64,000 nucleotides of DNA from assembly GCF_008011665.1 (NCBI RefSeq), contig NZ_VOWJ01000033.1:1-64000 (forward strand). The letters run 5' to 3'. The notes beneath the pieces are model-generated. The model saw only the letters and a list, made by a program, of their open reading frames with translations. It did not search any database and was not told the origin of the DNA. This document shows, piece by piece, positions 25,297 to 34,712 of the stretch. This DNA is from Campylobacter volucris (GTDB lineage: Bacteria; Campylobacterota; Campylobacteria; Campylobacterales; Campylobacteraceae). Each line of letters starts with the position of its first letter. Positions within the stretch are counted from its first letter, which is position 1. The position numbers and the translations under genes are program-made.

Positions 25297-26141
25297 CTTA
25301 ATTGTTCTAATCTTTCTTTTTTAGAGCCAATCTCTGTAATTTGCACTCCAAAATTCCCGTCTACAATCACAACTTCACCGTAAGCAATTTTTTTATCACC
25401 TACTAAAATTTCCAAAGGATCATTTGCAAGCTGATCAAGCTCTATAACAGAACCAATATCCATAGTTAAAACATCTTTTAAAAGCATTTTTTTACTACCT
25501 ATGCGCACTCTTATAGGCAAACGCACATCCATAATCAAACCGATGTTTTTTAATTCTTCTACATTAGCTAAAACTTTATGATTTTGCACCTCATCGTTAG
25601 GATTAGATAAATTTGCAACCACTTCTTCTAAATCTGCTTTAGTTAAAACTTTGTAAATTTTTTCATCAAATACAAGAGAAACTTTTTCTTCTAAATCTGC
25701 AATTTTTACATTGTATAAATATAATTTATGAAAACCGCCAAGTTCTAAACTATCTGCCACAAATTCGCAATTTTCTAAGTTAAATTCCATTTTAGGAATT
25801 TCTTTTTGAGCACCTAAAGTAGTAGAAAATGCTGAGATAATATTTTGCATGGCTTCTTTTGCTGCATCCATTTCATCTTCGTTTAATTCACTGTTTTTAG
25901 AAATTTCTTCTTCGCCCATCATCCATTCACCAATGGCACTCATTAAAACAGCACTTGCTAAAACTTTGATTTTCATATCATCATTTACTACAAAAGTAGC
26001 ACTAACTAAAGGAGGAGTCATAGAATCTTGAGCACTTACATCATACTCATAATACTCGCTAAATTCAGCACTTTTGCCTGTCAAACCTTCAATAGTGCTG
26101 ATGCATTCATTTACAAATATACTTAAAAAATTATTAATCAT
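25293..26141 (-). CDS. fliY: Flagellar motor switch protein FliY
   Basis: FliN-type switch protein with an extra CheC-like N-terminal domain. The C-terminal ~80 residues form the SpoA/FliN domain (MDVRLPIRVRIGSKKMLLKDVL...VGDKKIAYGEVVIVDGNFGVQITEI). The N-terminal part (EDEMDAAKEAMQNIISAFSTTLGAQ, read with its leading residues) resembles the CheC family but I cannot judge phosphatase activity. The frame opens at 26147, but ATG 26141 has AGGAGG six bases upstream, so I chose it. It forms the C-ring with FliM, whose stop it overlaps. Confidence 0.92.
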   Translation of the reverse strand: MINNFLSIFVNECISTIEGLTGKSAEFSEYYEYDVSAQDSMTPPLVSATFVVNDDMKIKVLASAVLMSAIGEWMMGEEEISKNSELNEDEMDAAKEAMQNIISAFSTTLGAQKEIPKMEFNLENCEFVADSLELGGFHKLYLYNVKIADLEEKVSLVFDEKIYKVLTKADLEEVVANLSNPNDEVQNHKVLANVEELKNIGLIMDVRLPIRVRIGSKKMLLKDVLTMDIGSVIELDQLANDPLEILVGDKKIAYGEVVIVDGNFGVQITEIGSKKERLEQLR

Positions 26142-27222
26142 CTTCATCCTCCTCTACTTCTTCATTCTCATCATAAGAATTTGCTTTTGCTCTTCTTTCG
26201 TCTTCATATCTTTCAAGCATTTCTTTGATCTCATCCTTATCTGTTTTGATAAGCTCTAGAATTTTAATTGATTTTCTAAACCTATGAAGACCAACTTGAG
26301 CCAAAAACACTTCTTTTTTATCTATGGCGACCAAAGCTTTATCATCTGCGCTTCTATCAAGTTTTAAAATATCACCTTGTTTTAACTCTAAAAATTCACT
26401 CACATTGATAAAAGTTTTGCCCAGCATCGCTTCATATATAACTTCTGCACGACCTATTAAGGTTTTTAATTCTTTGTTTCTTGATTTTTTAGCACTTGTT
26501 TCACCCATCATTATATCACGATTAGCAAGACGGCTTAAAATACTTTCTAAATGCACAACAGGATAACAAATATTTACCATACCACTTGAATTTCCTATGA
26601 TAATTTCCATTACCACCATAATAACAATTTCATTTTGTGAAACAATTTGCACAACATTTGGGCTTGATTCTTTTGCTTCTACACTTGGATAAATTTCACT
26701 TACATTCATCCAACTTTCTTTAAGTCTTTGCATAATAATACGCAAAATAGAATCAAGTAAATTAAGCTCAATTTCTGTCAATTCCCGTAAAGTATCAAAG
26801 CTATCACCTTGCCCACCTAAAAGTCTATCTATCATAGGAAAGGCTATGCTTGGATTGATCTCTAATACGCAGTTTCCATCAAGAGGTTTTATGGAGAAAA
26901 CATTAAAGCTAGTTGGAGATGGCAAAGACATTAAAAATTCACCATAAGTCATCTGATCTACCGAGTGAAGTTTGATTTCAACAATACTTCTCATCATAGA
27001 AGAAATTTGAGAAGCTAAATTTCTTGCAAGTTTATCATGTATGCCTTTGATAGAGCGAAGTTGTTCTTTTGAGACCCTATTAGGACGCTTAAAATCATAA
27101 ACAACTATATCTCTTTTATCTTCTAATTCTTCAAGTTTAGAAGAAGCAGCACTATCATCGCTATCATCATCAACAACTTCCAATAAAGCATCAATTTCTT
27201 CCTGGGAAAGTATTTCAGCCAT
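26134..27222 (-). CDS. fliM: Flagellar motor switch protein FliM
   Basis: C-ring protein that binds phospho-CheY and sets rotation direction. The N-terminal EILSQEEIDALLEVV is the CheY-binding segment, followed by the FliM middle domain (LNLLDSILRIIMQRLKESW) and a C-terminal SpoA domain. An acidic tail (EENEEVEEDEDD-like) ends the protein. 362 residues is usual for epsilonproteobacteria. It starts one base after the fliA stop, so sigma-28 and switch genes are co-transcribed. Confidence 0.95.
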   Translation of the reverse strand: MAEILSQEEIDALLEVVDDDSDDSAASSKLEELEDKRDIVVYDFKRPNRVSKEQLRSIKGIHDKLARNLASQISSMMRSIVEIKLHSVDQMTYGEFLMSLPSPTSFNVFSIKPLDGNCVLEINPSIAFPMIDRLLGGQGDSFDTLRELTEIELNLLDSILRIIMQRLKESWMNVSEIYPSVEAKESSPNVVQIVSQNEIVIMVVMEIIIGNSSGMVNICYPVVHLESILSRLANRDIMMGETSAKKSRNKELKTLIGRAEVIYEAMLGKTFINVSEFLELKQGDILKLDRSADDKALVAIDKKEVFLAQVGLHRFRKSIKILELIKTDKDEIKEMLERYEDERRAKANSYDENEEVEEDEDD

Positions 27223-27909
27223 CTAAGCTAACCTCTCACGAATTTTCTTTAATAAGCGTTTGTGAATTTGTGAAATTCTAGACTCACTAATCTCCAACAC
27301 CTCAGCAATTTCTTTTAAATTTAATTCTTCATAATAATAAAGCTGTATAACTAATTTTTCTCTTTCTTTAAATTCTTCCAAAACAGCATTGATTTTTTCT
27401 ATTAATTCTTCTTTTTCAATTTGTTCTATGATATTACTATCATTAAAACAATTTAATTGCTCATCTAAAGGCATTACAAGTGAAATTGCGTGTGCAGCTC
27501 TTGCTTCTTTGACTTTATCCACCTCTAAATTAAGCCTTTGTGCTAAATACTCATCATCTGGTTCTTTTTCATTTTCTTGATAAAATTCATCAATTATAGC
27601 ATCAATTTCTTTGATAATTTTTCTATTACTTCGACTCATTACATCAAGGCTTCTTAGATAATCAAGCATAGCTCCATTAACTCTTTTTCTTGCAAAACCC
27701 CAAAAATTATCATTTTGCTCTTTATCATAACGACGTGAAAGTTTAATCATCTCTTCAACACCAATGCTAATTAAATCATTTACATCAATATTTGCTGGCA
27801 AACGCTCTTTTAATCTAAATGCCATAGCTCTTAAAGCAGGCATATAAGAGATTACTAAATCATCTTGTTCTTTTTTTAATGCCGAAGCATAGGCATTATG
27901 CGGCTGCAT
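27223..27909 (-). CDS. fliA: Flagellar sigma factor FliA (sigma-28)
   Basis: Alternative sigma factor for late flagellar genes such as flaA. It has region 2 (YMPALRAMAFRLKERLPANIDVNDLISIGVEEM), region 3 and a C-terminal region 4 helix-turn-helix (LNLKEIAEVLEISESRISQIHKRL), each split by variable parts. The frame continues to a TTG at 27942, but ATG 27909 (MQPHNAYASALKKE) matches the family start. It overlaps the membrane-protein gene upstream by 14 bases. Here fliA lies in the flhF-flhG operon, as in C. jejuni. Confidence 0.93.
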   Translation of the reverse strand: MQPHNAYASALKKEQDDLVISYMPALRAMAFRLKERLPANIDVNDLISIGVEEMIKLSRRYDKEQNDNFWGFARKRVNGAMLDYLRSLDVMSRSNRKIIKEIDAIIDEFYQENEKEPDDEYLAQRLNLEVDKVKEARAAHAISLVMPLDEQLNCFNDSNIIEQIEKEELIEKINAVLEEFKEREKLVIQLYYYEELNLKEIAEVLEISESRISQIHKRLLKKIRERLA

Positions 27910-28255
27910 GTTTGACACTTTTTCGTTTGTTAGAGGTTTCAAGCTTTTTCAAATCTTCTCTTTCTTCTTGAAGTTTTTCTAATAAATAATCCATTTTCTT
28001 TTCTCTAGCAGCTAACTCTGCAATGAATTTATTATTTTCTGTTTCATACTTTTCTTTATTAAAATGCCTACCACCAATTTTATGAATATCTACAAATACC
28101 ATAATAACAATATGTATCAAAACATAAAAAACAAAGGTAATCAAACAAGTATATACTACTATTTCTACAGCATCATTTATATTAACTATAGTAAACATTA
28201 AACCTATAAAAAAACCACAAACTGTAAAAAAAGCTACAAAATTGTCTGGTCTCAT
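27896..28255 (-). CDS. Small membrane protein of flagellar operon (Cj0062c-like)
   Basis: 119 residues: two membrane helices (about 7-24 and 32-55), then a highly charged cytoplasmic coiled coil (AAREKKMDYLLEKLQEEREDLKKLE). It sits between flhG and fliA, as Cj0062c does from memory, 15 bases after flhG. Conserved position suggests a link to flagellar assembly or placement, but no function is known to me. Confidence 0.75.
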   Translation of the reverse strand: MRPDNFVAFFTVCGFFIGLMFTIVNINDAVEIVVYTCLITFVFYVLIHIVIMVFVDIHKIGGRHFNKEKYETENNKFIAELAAREKKMDYLLEKLQEEREDLKKLETSNKRKSVKHAAA

Positions 28256-28270
28256 AAATTTCCTTCAATC

Positions 28271-29134
28271 TCAAAAACGATCCAAAAGCTTTTTGAAAAA
28301 ACTCATAATGCTTTTATCACCTACATTTTTAAGCACTTTTTGTTCCAACCTATACAAAAGTTTAGAAGCTATAGCTTTAAGCTCATCGCTTGCATTAGTA
28401 TCTTCATCACTAAATAAAGTTCGTTTTTTAATACTTGAGCTTATATCCTTACTTTGAGCTAAAAAGCCTAAAAATTCTAAATCCAAATTATGTTTTATAT
28501 TGATATTTGCTACTTTTTTAATATTATCAAAAATTCTTAAAGCTTCACTTTCATTTTTGACTACATTAAACACCATTAATAAATTTTCTTTAGTTTTTGA
28601 AGTGGTTTTTATAGTCGCATAAGCATCAGTAATAGCAGCAGGATCAGGAACGGTAATCACTATAACCTCATCTGACATTTCTAAAAAATTACCTATATTT
28701 CCACCAATACCTGCTCCTGTATCAATGATTAAAAAGTCTAAATCATCCAAAATACTAGTTTGGTTTAAAAATCTCTCATAAATATTTTTATCATTGTATT
28801 TTAAAATCTCATCTCCGCTTTCACCTGGAATAAGCCACAAATTTGGCTTTACTTCGATTAAAATATCTTCTAATGAACACTCGCCTTTTAAAACATGTAA
28901 AAGATTTTTTTCTACACGCACATTTAAAATCACATCTAAATTTGCAAGTCCAATATCTGCATCAAAAAGCCCTACTTTATAGCCATTTTTAGATAAAATA
29001 TTTCCTAAATTTGCACTAAAAGTACTTTTTCCAACTCCACCTTTACCACTAGTTACAGCGATAAAATGAGTTTGCTTTGTATTAGTTTTTTCATCTTTTA
29101 TTAAATCTTTTAATTTTTCTGCTTGATTACTCAT
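28271..29134 (-). CDS. flhG: Flagellar number regulator FlhG (MinD-like ATPase)
   Basis: MinD/ParA-type ATPase that limits polar flagella and stimulates the FlhF GTPase; in Campylobacter it also influences polar cell division. Deviant Walker A TSGKGGVGKSTFSANL (about 28-43), LFDADIGLANLDV and LIIDTGAGIGG are visible. A C-terminal basic helix would bind the membrane. ATG 29140 is also possible, but ATG 29134 has AAAAGGG six bases upstream. The longer start would overlap flhF by 14 bases; from 29134 the overlap is eight. Confidence 0.94.
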   Translation of the reverse strand: MSNQAEKLKDLIKDEKTNTKQTHFIAVTSGKGGVGKSTFSANLGNILSKNGYKVGLFDADIGLANLDVILNVRVEKNLLHVLKGECSLEDILIEVKPNLWLIPGESGDEILKYNDKNIYERFLNQTSILDDLDFLIIDTGAGIGGNIGNFLEMSDEVIVITVPDPAAITDAYATIKTTSKTKENLLMVFNVVKNESEALRIFDNIKKVANINIKHNLDLEFLGFLAQSKDISSSIKKRTLFSDEDTNASDELKAIASKLLYRLEQKVLKNVGDKSIMSFFKKLLDRF

Positions 29135-30512
29135 TTTCATCCCTTTTAAAACCCTCTAATACACAACGCACTAAAAAGTCACTACTAGCCATTTCTATAT
29201 CATCAGGAACTTCTTGCCCTATAGAAAAAAAGCTCATTGGAGTATTGGTTTCATATAATAATGAAAAAACATTTCCAAAAACTTTTGTTTCATCAAATTT
29301 AGTAATGATTAAAGTATCTATATTTAAAAATGAAAAATTATTATAAGTTTCTAGTAAATCTTCATATTTTGTATTGGCTGAAAGAACCAAATTTACATCA
29401 ATTTGTGCATTAGAATGAGATAAAAATTCTTTAGTTTTTTCAAGTTTTGCTTTATCATATTGAGAATTTCCTGTTGTATCTACTAAAATTACCTCACAAG
29501 TATTTAAACTTTTTATAGCATCATCTAAATCAGATGGCTCAATGCTATCAATAATAGGTAATTTCATCATCTTAGCATATTGAAAAAGTTGCTCTACTGC
29601 ACCAATTCTATAAGTATCTAGGGTAATAATCCCTGTTTTATAGCGTCTATCTCCATAAGCATAACGAAAAGCTAACTTTGCCAAAGTAGTTGTTTTTCCC
29701 ACTCCTGTTGGTCCCACTAACATCATAATTTTTTGTTTTTTTATTTCATTTTCTAAACGACAAGGAAGCATATTTCTTAAAAGTGAGTAAAAATACCTTT
29801 GAACTGCTTCTTGGTTTGCTTTCATAGTACTTGGCATATTTTCAATAGTAGCTTTCATAATCGCTTCCAAATGAGCTTCTTGCATACCACTTGCTTTAGC
29901 TTGTTTATAAATACTTGCAAATTCAGGTGGTATGACAAGTTCTTTACGCAAATCTGCTTTATCATCCCACATCATATCTACAAGCAAATTCATTTTATCA
30001 TTAAGTTTATTCATTTGTTTTTCAAATGCTTCAATCTTTTTATCATAATTTACATTATTTGGCATAGAAAAATCTTGATAATTAGAAACCTTACTAATTT
30101 CTGAACTAACTTGAGAAAGTTTATTTTTTAAATTTAAAAAATTATCATCTTTTTTGTTGCTACTAGTGTAAGAATTGATAGGTTTTTGTTTTGCTTTTGA
30201 AGAAAAATCTAGCACTACATCTTCTTCTTTTTTCTCATTTTCTTGTAAAGGAGCTTGAATTTTTGCCTCAGGGAAATTCGCTATACTTGGTTTTTTCTTA
30301 GATGGTAAAGGTTTATTGTTTTGTCTTAAGTGTTCTTCGTAATCAGCTTCTTCTATCGCCACAATCACTTCATATAAAGGCTTTTGATTAATTGTCTTTG
30401 GTCTAATTTGCTTGTTAGTTACAATTAAAGCTTTATCACCATAATCTTGTTTTACCTTAGGTATGATCTCATCTGTGCTTTCAACCGTAAAAGTATGAAT
30501 TAATTGTCCCAT
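29127..30512 (-). CDS. flhF: Flagellar biosynthesis GTPase FlhF
   Basis: SRP-type GTPase that places the flagellum at the pole and is needed for sigma-54 flagellar gene expression in Campylobacter. The N-terminal B domain (1-160) is low complexity and lysine-rich; the NG domain follows with MMLVGPTGVGKTTTLAKLA, DTYRIGAVEQL and LVDTTGNSQYD, then ITKFDET. 461 residues is usual. folK ends nine bases upstream, so the flagellar operon may be driven from the aroQ-pepQ-folK side. Confidence 0.95.
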   Translation of the reverse strand: MGQLIHTFTVESTDEIIPKVKQDYGDKALIVTNKQIRPKTINQKPLYEVIVAIEEADYEEHLRQNNKPLPSKKKPSIANFPEAKIQAPLQENEKKEEDVVLDFSSKAKQKPINSYTSSNKKDDNFLNLKNKLSQVSSEISKVSNYQDFSMPNNVNYDKKIEAFEKQMNKLNDKMNLLVDMMWDDKADLRKELVIPPEFASIYKQAKASGMQEAHLEAIMKATIENMPSTMKANQEAVQRYFYSLLRNMLPCRLENEIKKQKIMMLVGPTGVGKTTTLAKLAFRYAYGDRRYKTGIITLDTYRIGAVEQLFQYAKMMKLPIIDSIEPSDLDDAIKSLNTCEVILVDTTGNSQYDKAKLEKTKEFLSHSNAQIDVNLVLSANTKYEDLLETYNNFSFLNIDTLIITKFDETKVFGNVFSLLYETNTPMSFFSIGQEVPDDIEMASSDFLVRCVLEGFKRDENE

Positions 30513-30520
30513 GTTTTTCC

Positions 30521-30994
30521 TTATCTTAACAAGCCCAAAGGCAAAGTTACACTAATTCTATCATTTACCCCTATATGAGGCACTGTGCAATACTCATCTT
30601 TTCTTGCTTTCTTTGAAAAATATAACAAATCCAAATCCAGCGTTCTAGGAGCATTTTTAAAAGTTCTTTTTCTTTTGAATTTAAACTCATAAAAAAACAA
30701 AACTTTTAAAAGTGCTCTTGCATGCAAGCTAGTGCTTACTATCATCACAGCATTGGTAAAATCTTTTTGATTTTCAAATCCAAAAGCTTTGTTGATCAAA
30801 AAAGGTGAAGTTTGCAATATCTGCAAACGCCTATCTTGCATCAAAATCCTAAAAAGGGCCAAAAAGCGTTTTTTTTCATCTTCTATGTTGCTTCCCAAAC
30901 CTATAATAGCTATATATTTTCCTCTTTTGCCATTGCTTGAATAAAAAGGAAAAAAACGATTTTTTTCTATCCTTCTAGCTCCTTTAATTAACAA
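30521..30994 (-). CDS. folK: HPPK (folate pathway pyrophosphokinase)
   Basis: Transfers pyrophosphate from ATP to 6-hydroxymethyl-dihydropterin. IIGLGSNIEDEKKRF is the N-terminal motif; RTLDLDLLYFSKK carries the Mg-binding Asp pair. An N-terminal extension of ~28 residues (MLIKGARRIEKNRFFPFYS) resembles that of the Campylobacter protein as I recall it, supporting the chosen start. It lies in the order aroQ-pepQ-folK-flhF. Confidence 0.92.
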   Translation of the reverse strand: MLIKGARRIEKNRFFPFYSSNGKRGKYIAIIGLGSNIEDEKKRFLALFRILMQDRRLQILQTSPFLINKAFGFENQKDFTNAVMIVSTSLHARALLKVLFFYEFKFKRKRTFKNAPRTLDLDLLYFSKKARKDEYCTVPHIGVNDRISVTLPLGLLR

Positions 30995-30995
30995 A

Positions 30996-32021
30996 TTACA
31001 ATACCACCGCCTTTTCTTTAGTCAGATAAACCATATCTTCAATTCTAACTCCTAATTTATCTTGAATATAAATTCCAGGCTCGATAGTAAAAACCATTCC
31101 TTCTTTTAACTCTAAATCACTTCTTGGGCTAATGTTTGGAAGTTCATGTATATCAAGCCCTACTCCATGACCTAAACTATGTATAAATTCTTTTTCAAAG
31201 CCTGCATTTTTTATAACTTCTCTAGCTATAAAATCAAGCTCACTTGCCTTCATACCAACACGCACTTTTTCTATAGCTTTAAGTTGAGCTTGTTTGACTA
31301 CTTCATAAATTTGTGCTATTTCCTTGTCTTTAAAATTAGGTTTATTTTTATCAAAAATTATTCCATTCTCATCAAAACAAGCTGTTCTAGTACGATCAGA
31401 ACAATACCTTTGATACACTACTCCCGCATCAACTAATAATAAATCCCCAAATTCTAATTTTTTCTCGCTTGGTAAAGCATGGGCCTTAGCTGCATTTTCA
31501 TTAATCGCCACAATAGGAGAAAACGAAAGTCCTAATTTTCCTTTTTTTTGAAAAATTTCACATGCTTTAAACCAAAGCTCTCTTTCACTTTTACCATGCC
31601 CTTCTTTGCTAATAAATTTAGCAAATTCATCAAAGCATTCTTTCCCAAAATTCACGCTCTTTTGTAAAATTTCTAATTCTTGAACAGTTTTTATAATACG
31701 TTTGTTTTTACTTAAATCTAATTTTTCTTCAAATTCTATAGTGCTATCTTTACTAAGCTCTTTAAAATCAAAACAAGTGAAATCTTTTGGATCAAAACTT
31801 ATTTTTTTAATAGCATTATCTGCGAGTAATTCTCTTGCCTTAGCAAATAAATCTTGAGCTAATATAATTTGAGCATTTTTTATACATTCTTTTGCTTCAA
31901 ATATATATCTAGCATCAGTAATAAAAAATGCTTCATTTTCTAAATTCAAAAACAAAGCATTATCACAAGAATATCCACATTCATAAAAAAGTGCATTCTC
32001 GTTTTTTAAAATATAATTCAT
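30996..32021 (-). CDS. pepQ: M24 family proline dipeptidase/aminopeptidase
   Basis: Metallopeptidase of the creatinase (M24) fold that cleaves X-Pro bonds. After a ~120-residue N-terminal domain, the metal ligands are all present: [18 protein letters not shown] (two Asp), [21 protein letters not shown] and VRIEDMVY. At 341 residues it is a short form. Helicobacter pylori has a pepQ between folK and aroQ in my memory, whereas C. jejuni lacks it there, so this may be the ancestral order. It overlaps aroQ by four bases and ends one base before folK starts. Confidence 0.9.
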   Translation of the reverse strand: MNYILKNENALFYECGYSCDNALFLNLENEAFFITDARYIFEAKECIKNAQIILAQDLFAKARELLADNAIKKISFDPKDFTCFDFKELSKDSTIEFEEKLDLSKNKRIIKTVQELEILQKSVNFGKECFDEFAKFISKEGHGKSERELWFKACEIFQKKGKLGLSFSPIVAINENAAKAHALPSEKKLEFGDLLLVDAGVVYQRYCSDRTRTACFDENGIIFDKNKPNFKDKEIAQIYEVVKQAQLKAIEKVRVGMKASELDFIAREVIKNAGFEKEFIHSLGHGVGLDIHELPNISPRSDLELKEGMVFTIEPGIYIQDKLGVRIEDMVYLTKEKAVVL

Positions 32022-32491
32022 TGATTTTGTTGAGCTTGTACTGCTTTATGAGCATTAATTCTTTCAAAAATTTGAAAAAGTCCCATTAATGCCATATGAT
32101 AACCAAAAGGACCAAAACCTACAATACTACCTGCACAAACTGGTGCTATCATGCTTTTTTGTCTAAATTCTTCTCTTCTATAAGTATTGCTAATATGCAC
32201 TTCAACTACAGGCAAATTAATCGCTGCAATTGCATCACGAATCGCTATAGAAGTGTGTGAGTAAGCAGCTGCATTGATGATTATACCATCAACACTTCCT
32301 ATACATTCTTGAATTTTATCTACCAATTCTCCTTCAAAATTGCTTTGAAAAAATTCAATTTCAACATTGGATTGCTGTGCAGCCATTTTCATTTGTTCAT
32401 GGATATCGTCCATTTTCATATTGCCATAAATATGAGTTTCTCTAATGCCTAACATATTTACATTTGGACCTTGTATAACCATAACTTTCAT
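32018..32491 (-). CDS. aroQ: Type II 3-dehydroquinate dehydratase
   Basis: Third step of the shikimate pathway. [15 protein letters not shown] near the start carries the catalytic-loop residues; [17 protein letters not shown] and [14 protein letters not shown] follow, with the catalytic Tyr/Arg loop and His. ATG 32491 gives the usual [10 protein letters not shown] start with AAAAGG upstream; the frame also opens at 32512. 157 residues is typical. It is the first gene of the minus-strand run leading into the flagellar operon and is divergent from the deaminase-like gene. Confidence 0.94.
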   Translation of the reverse strand: MKVMVIQGPNVNMLGIRETHIYGNMKMDDIHEQMKMAAQQSNVEIEFFQSNFEGELVDKIQECIGSVDGIIINAAAYSHTSIAIRDAIAAINLPVVEVHISNTYRREEFRQKSMIAPVCAGSIVGFGPFGYHMALMGLFQIFERINAHKAVQAQQNQ

Positions 32492-32580
32492 TACTTTAAC
32501 CTTTTTTAGCAAAATTTACTATATTATAACATTTTAAAGCTAAATTTTAGCTACAATTTACCTTTCACTAAGGATAATGC

Positions 32581-33804
32581 ATGTATATAATAGCTCCTAA
32601 AATTATTTTTGTCTGCGATGATGATTTTAGTATATTAAAAGATCAAGCTTTGCTTTTTGATGAAAAAATTTTACAAATAGATACTTTAGAAAATTTACAA
32701 AAAAATTATCCTCAAGCAAGGCTTATTGATATAGATAAAAACTCTATTCTCTTACCTGCTTTTATCAATCCTCACACGCATTTAGAATATAGTGCAAATA
32801 ATGGAAATTTAGCATTTGGAGATTTTTTAGCTTGGCTAGAAAGTATTTTTACAAATCGCTTTGATTTAAGCCAAAAAGCTAAAGAAAATTTAATCTTAAA
32901 AAATATCCAACAAATGTTAAAAAGTGGTACAAGTACTATAGGAGAAATATCAAGTTTTGGCACCGATTTAACATCTTGTGCGAAATCTCAAGCAAGAATC
33001 ATATTTTTTAATGAAATTTTAGGATCAAATGAAACTTTTATAAAAGAAAAAAAAGAAGAATTTTTAAAAAGATACAACGATAGCTTAAAATTTAAAAGCT
33101 CTAAATTTATCCCTGCTATATCTATACATTCTCCATATTCTACGCATCCTAAACTTGCTCAATTTGCGCTCAATATCGCTAAAAAAAATAAACACTTAAT
33201 TTGTACTCATTTTCTAGAAAGTAATCATGAAAACAATTGGCTACGCTTTCAAAAAGGAAAATTTAAAAAAAGCTTAGTCAAATTCACCAAAAATCCAAAG
33301 CCTTTTTATACTCCTGCAAATTTTTTAAAACTTTTTGAAGGTCAAAAAACTTTATTTACCCATTGTGTATATTTAAAAGAATTTGAAAATTTAGATAAAA
33401 ATTTACACTCAATCACTCATTGTGCGATGTCAAATAGACTATTAAGCAAAAAAACATTTAATTTAAAACAAAATTTAAAAAAAGGTATTAATATACACCT
33501 TGGAAGCGATGGCTTAAGCTCAAATGTATCACTAAGTATGCTAGATGAAATGCGAGCAAATTTATTAATCCATGGTGATTTTGAGTTAGAAAAATTTGCT
33601 AAAATATTACTTTTAATGGCAACAAATAAAGCCGCCAAAGCTTTAGATTTAAATTTAGGAGAAATCAAAAAAGGTAAAATTGCTGATTTTAGTATTTTTA
33701 AACTACCAAATAGTGCTAATTTAGAGCAACTTCCTTTGCAATTTATCCTACAAAGTAAAGAAGTTTCAAAAATATTTATCGAAGGAAAAGAATGCAAATT
33801 ATAA
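32581..33804 (+). CDS. Amidohydrolase, aminofutalosine deaminase family
   Basis: Cog0402-type metal-dependent hydrolase, 407 residues. The metal ligands fit the family: FINPHTHLEY (HxH), SIHSPYS, CTHFLESNHE (Glu) and LGSDGLSSN (Asp). Epsilonproteobacterial members, e.g. Nis0429 as I recall, deaminate 6-aminodeoxyfutalosine in menaquinone synthesis. In C. jejuni the nucleosidase MTAN is instead reported to act directly on aminofutalosine; mtnN is also in this window. Other possible substrates are guanine or thiomethyl-adenosine. It overlaps sppA by 13 bases. Confidence 0.75.
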   Translation: MYIIAPKIIFVCDDDFSILKDQALLFDEKILQIDTLENLQKNYPQARLIDIDKNSILLPAFINPHTHLEYSANNGNLAFGDFLAWLESIFTNRFDLSQKAKENLILKNIQQMLKSGTSTIGEISSFGTDLTSCAKSQARIIFFNEILGSNETFIKEKKEEFLKRYNDSLKFKSSKFIPAISIHSPYSTHPKLAQFALNIAKKNKHLICTHFLESNHENNWLRFQKGKFKKSLVKFTKNPKPFYTPANFLKLFEGQKTLFTHCVYLKEFENLDKNLHSITHCAMSNRLLSKKTFNLKQNLKKGINIHLGSDGLSSNVSLSMLDEMRANLLIHGDFELEKFAKILLLMATNKAAKALDLNLGEIKKGKIADFSIFKLPNSANLEQLPLQFILQSKEVSKIFIEGKECKL

Positions 33805-34685
33805 AATCATTTTTTAAAGGCATAGGTAAAATTATCTCTTTTATAAACACTTATTTTAAGACTTTTGTATTTTTATTTATAGTTTTTTTAATCCTTTCTC
33901 CAAGCTCTGAAAATACAAAACTTTCTAATGCCAATTTAGCTCAAATCAACTTAAAAGGCGAAATTAGCGATGCGAGTAATCTTTTAGAGCAAATTTATAA
34001 ACTTAAAGATAATGAAGCCATAAAAGGAGTATTATTTTACATCGATAGTCCTGGTGGGGCATTTGCTCCAAGTATGGAAATAGCCTTAGCTATACAAGAT
34101 TTAAAAGCTAAAAAACCTGTCATAGCATATGCTGGTGGAACTATAGCTAGTGGGAGTTATTTAAGTGCTGTAGGAGCTAATGCTATCATTGCTAATCCTG
34201 CTAGTTTTGTAGGGTCTATTGGGGTGATTATGCAAGGTTTTAATGCAAGTGAGTTAGCTCAAAAAATAGGCATAAGTGATCAAACCATAAAAGCTGGAGC
34301 ATACAAAGAAGCTGGAACTTTCATGCGACAATGGAGTGAAAAAGAAAAAGAATTTTTACAAAATTTAGCTGATCAAAGCTATATACTATTTACAAATTTT
34401 GTAGCTAAAAATCGCGATTTAGATCTAAATCAAACACAAATTTGGGCTGATGCAAAAGTATTTTTAGCCGATGAAGCTTTAAAATTAAAATTAATTGATA
34501 AAGTGGGAAACTATGAACTTGCTAAAAAAGAATTAGAAAAATTAGCCAAAGTAAAAAATCCTATCTGGCAAAAAGAAGATGCTATAGATAAATTCTTAAA
34601 AAGATTAGAAGAACGAAGTGCAAGTTTTTTTACAAACACCTTAACGCAAATTTTCACCCAACTAAACTCGCAAAAAATTTACTAA
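33792..34685 (+). CDS. sppA: Signal peptide peptidase SppA
   Basis: Membrane serine protease of the S49 family that degrades leftover signal peptides. One N-terminal membrane helix (residues 14-37), then the protease domain with the catalytic Ser in YAGGTIASGSYLSAVGAN and the Lys in IKAGAYKEAGTFMR. At 297 residues it is the short single-domain form, which acts as an oligomer. It corresponds to Cj0068. Overlaps the upstream hydrolase by 13 bases, and its stop is inside a convergent terminator. Confidence 0.93.
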   Translation: MQIIKSFFKGIGKIISFINTYFKTFVFLFIVFLILSPSSENTKLSNANLAQINLKGEISDASNLLEQIYKLKDNEAIKGVLFYIDSPGGAFAPSMEIALAIQDLKAKKPVIAYAGGTIASGSYLSAVGANAIIANPASFVGSIGVIMQGFNASELAQKIGISDQTIKAGAYKEAGTFMRQWSEKEKEFLQNLADQSYILFTNFVAKNRDLDLNQTQIWADAKVFLADEALKLKLIDKVGNYELAKKELEKLAKVKNPIWQKEDAIDKFLKRLEERSASFFTNTLTQIFTQLNSQKIY

Positions 34686-34712
34686 AACCAAAAAAAAGGT
34701 TTTAGTATTTTT
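34680..34712. terminator. Bidirectional terminator between sppA and ribD
   Basis: A 10-bp perfect stem TACTAAAACC/GGTTTTAGTA (34680-34689, 34698-34707) with an A8 loop, followed by a T run on the plus strand. It spans the convergent sppA stop (34683-34685) and the ribD stop (34702-34704). Confidence 0.75.
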
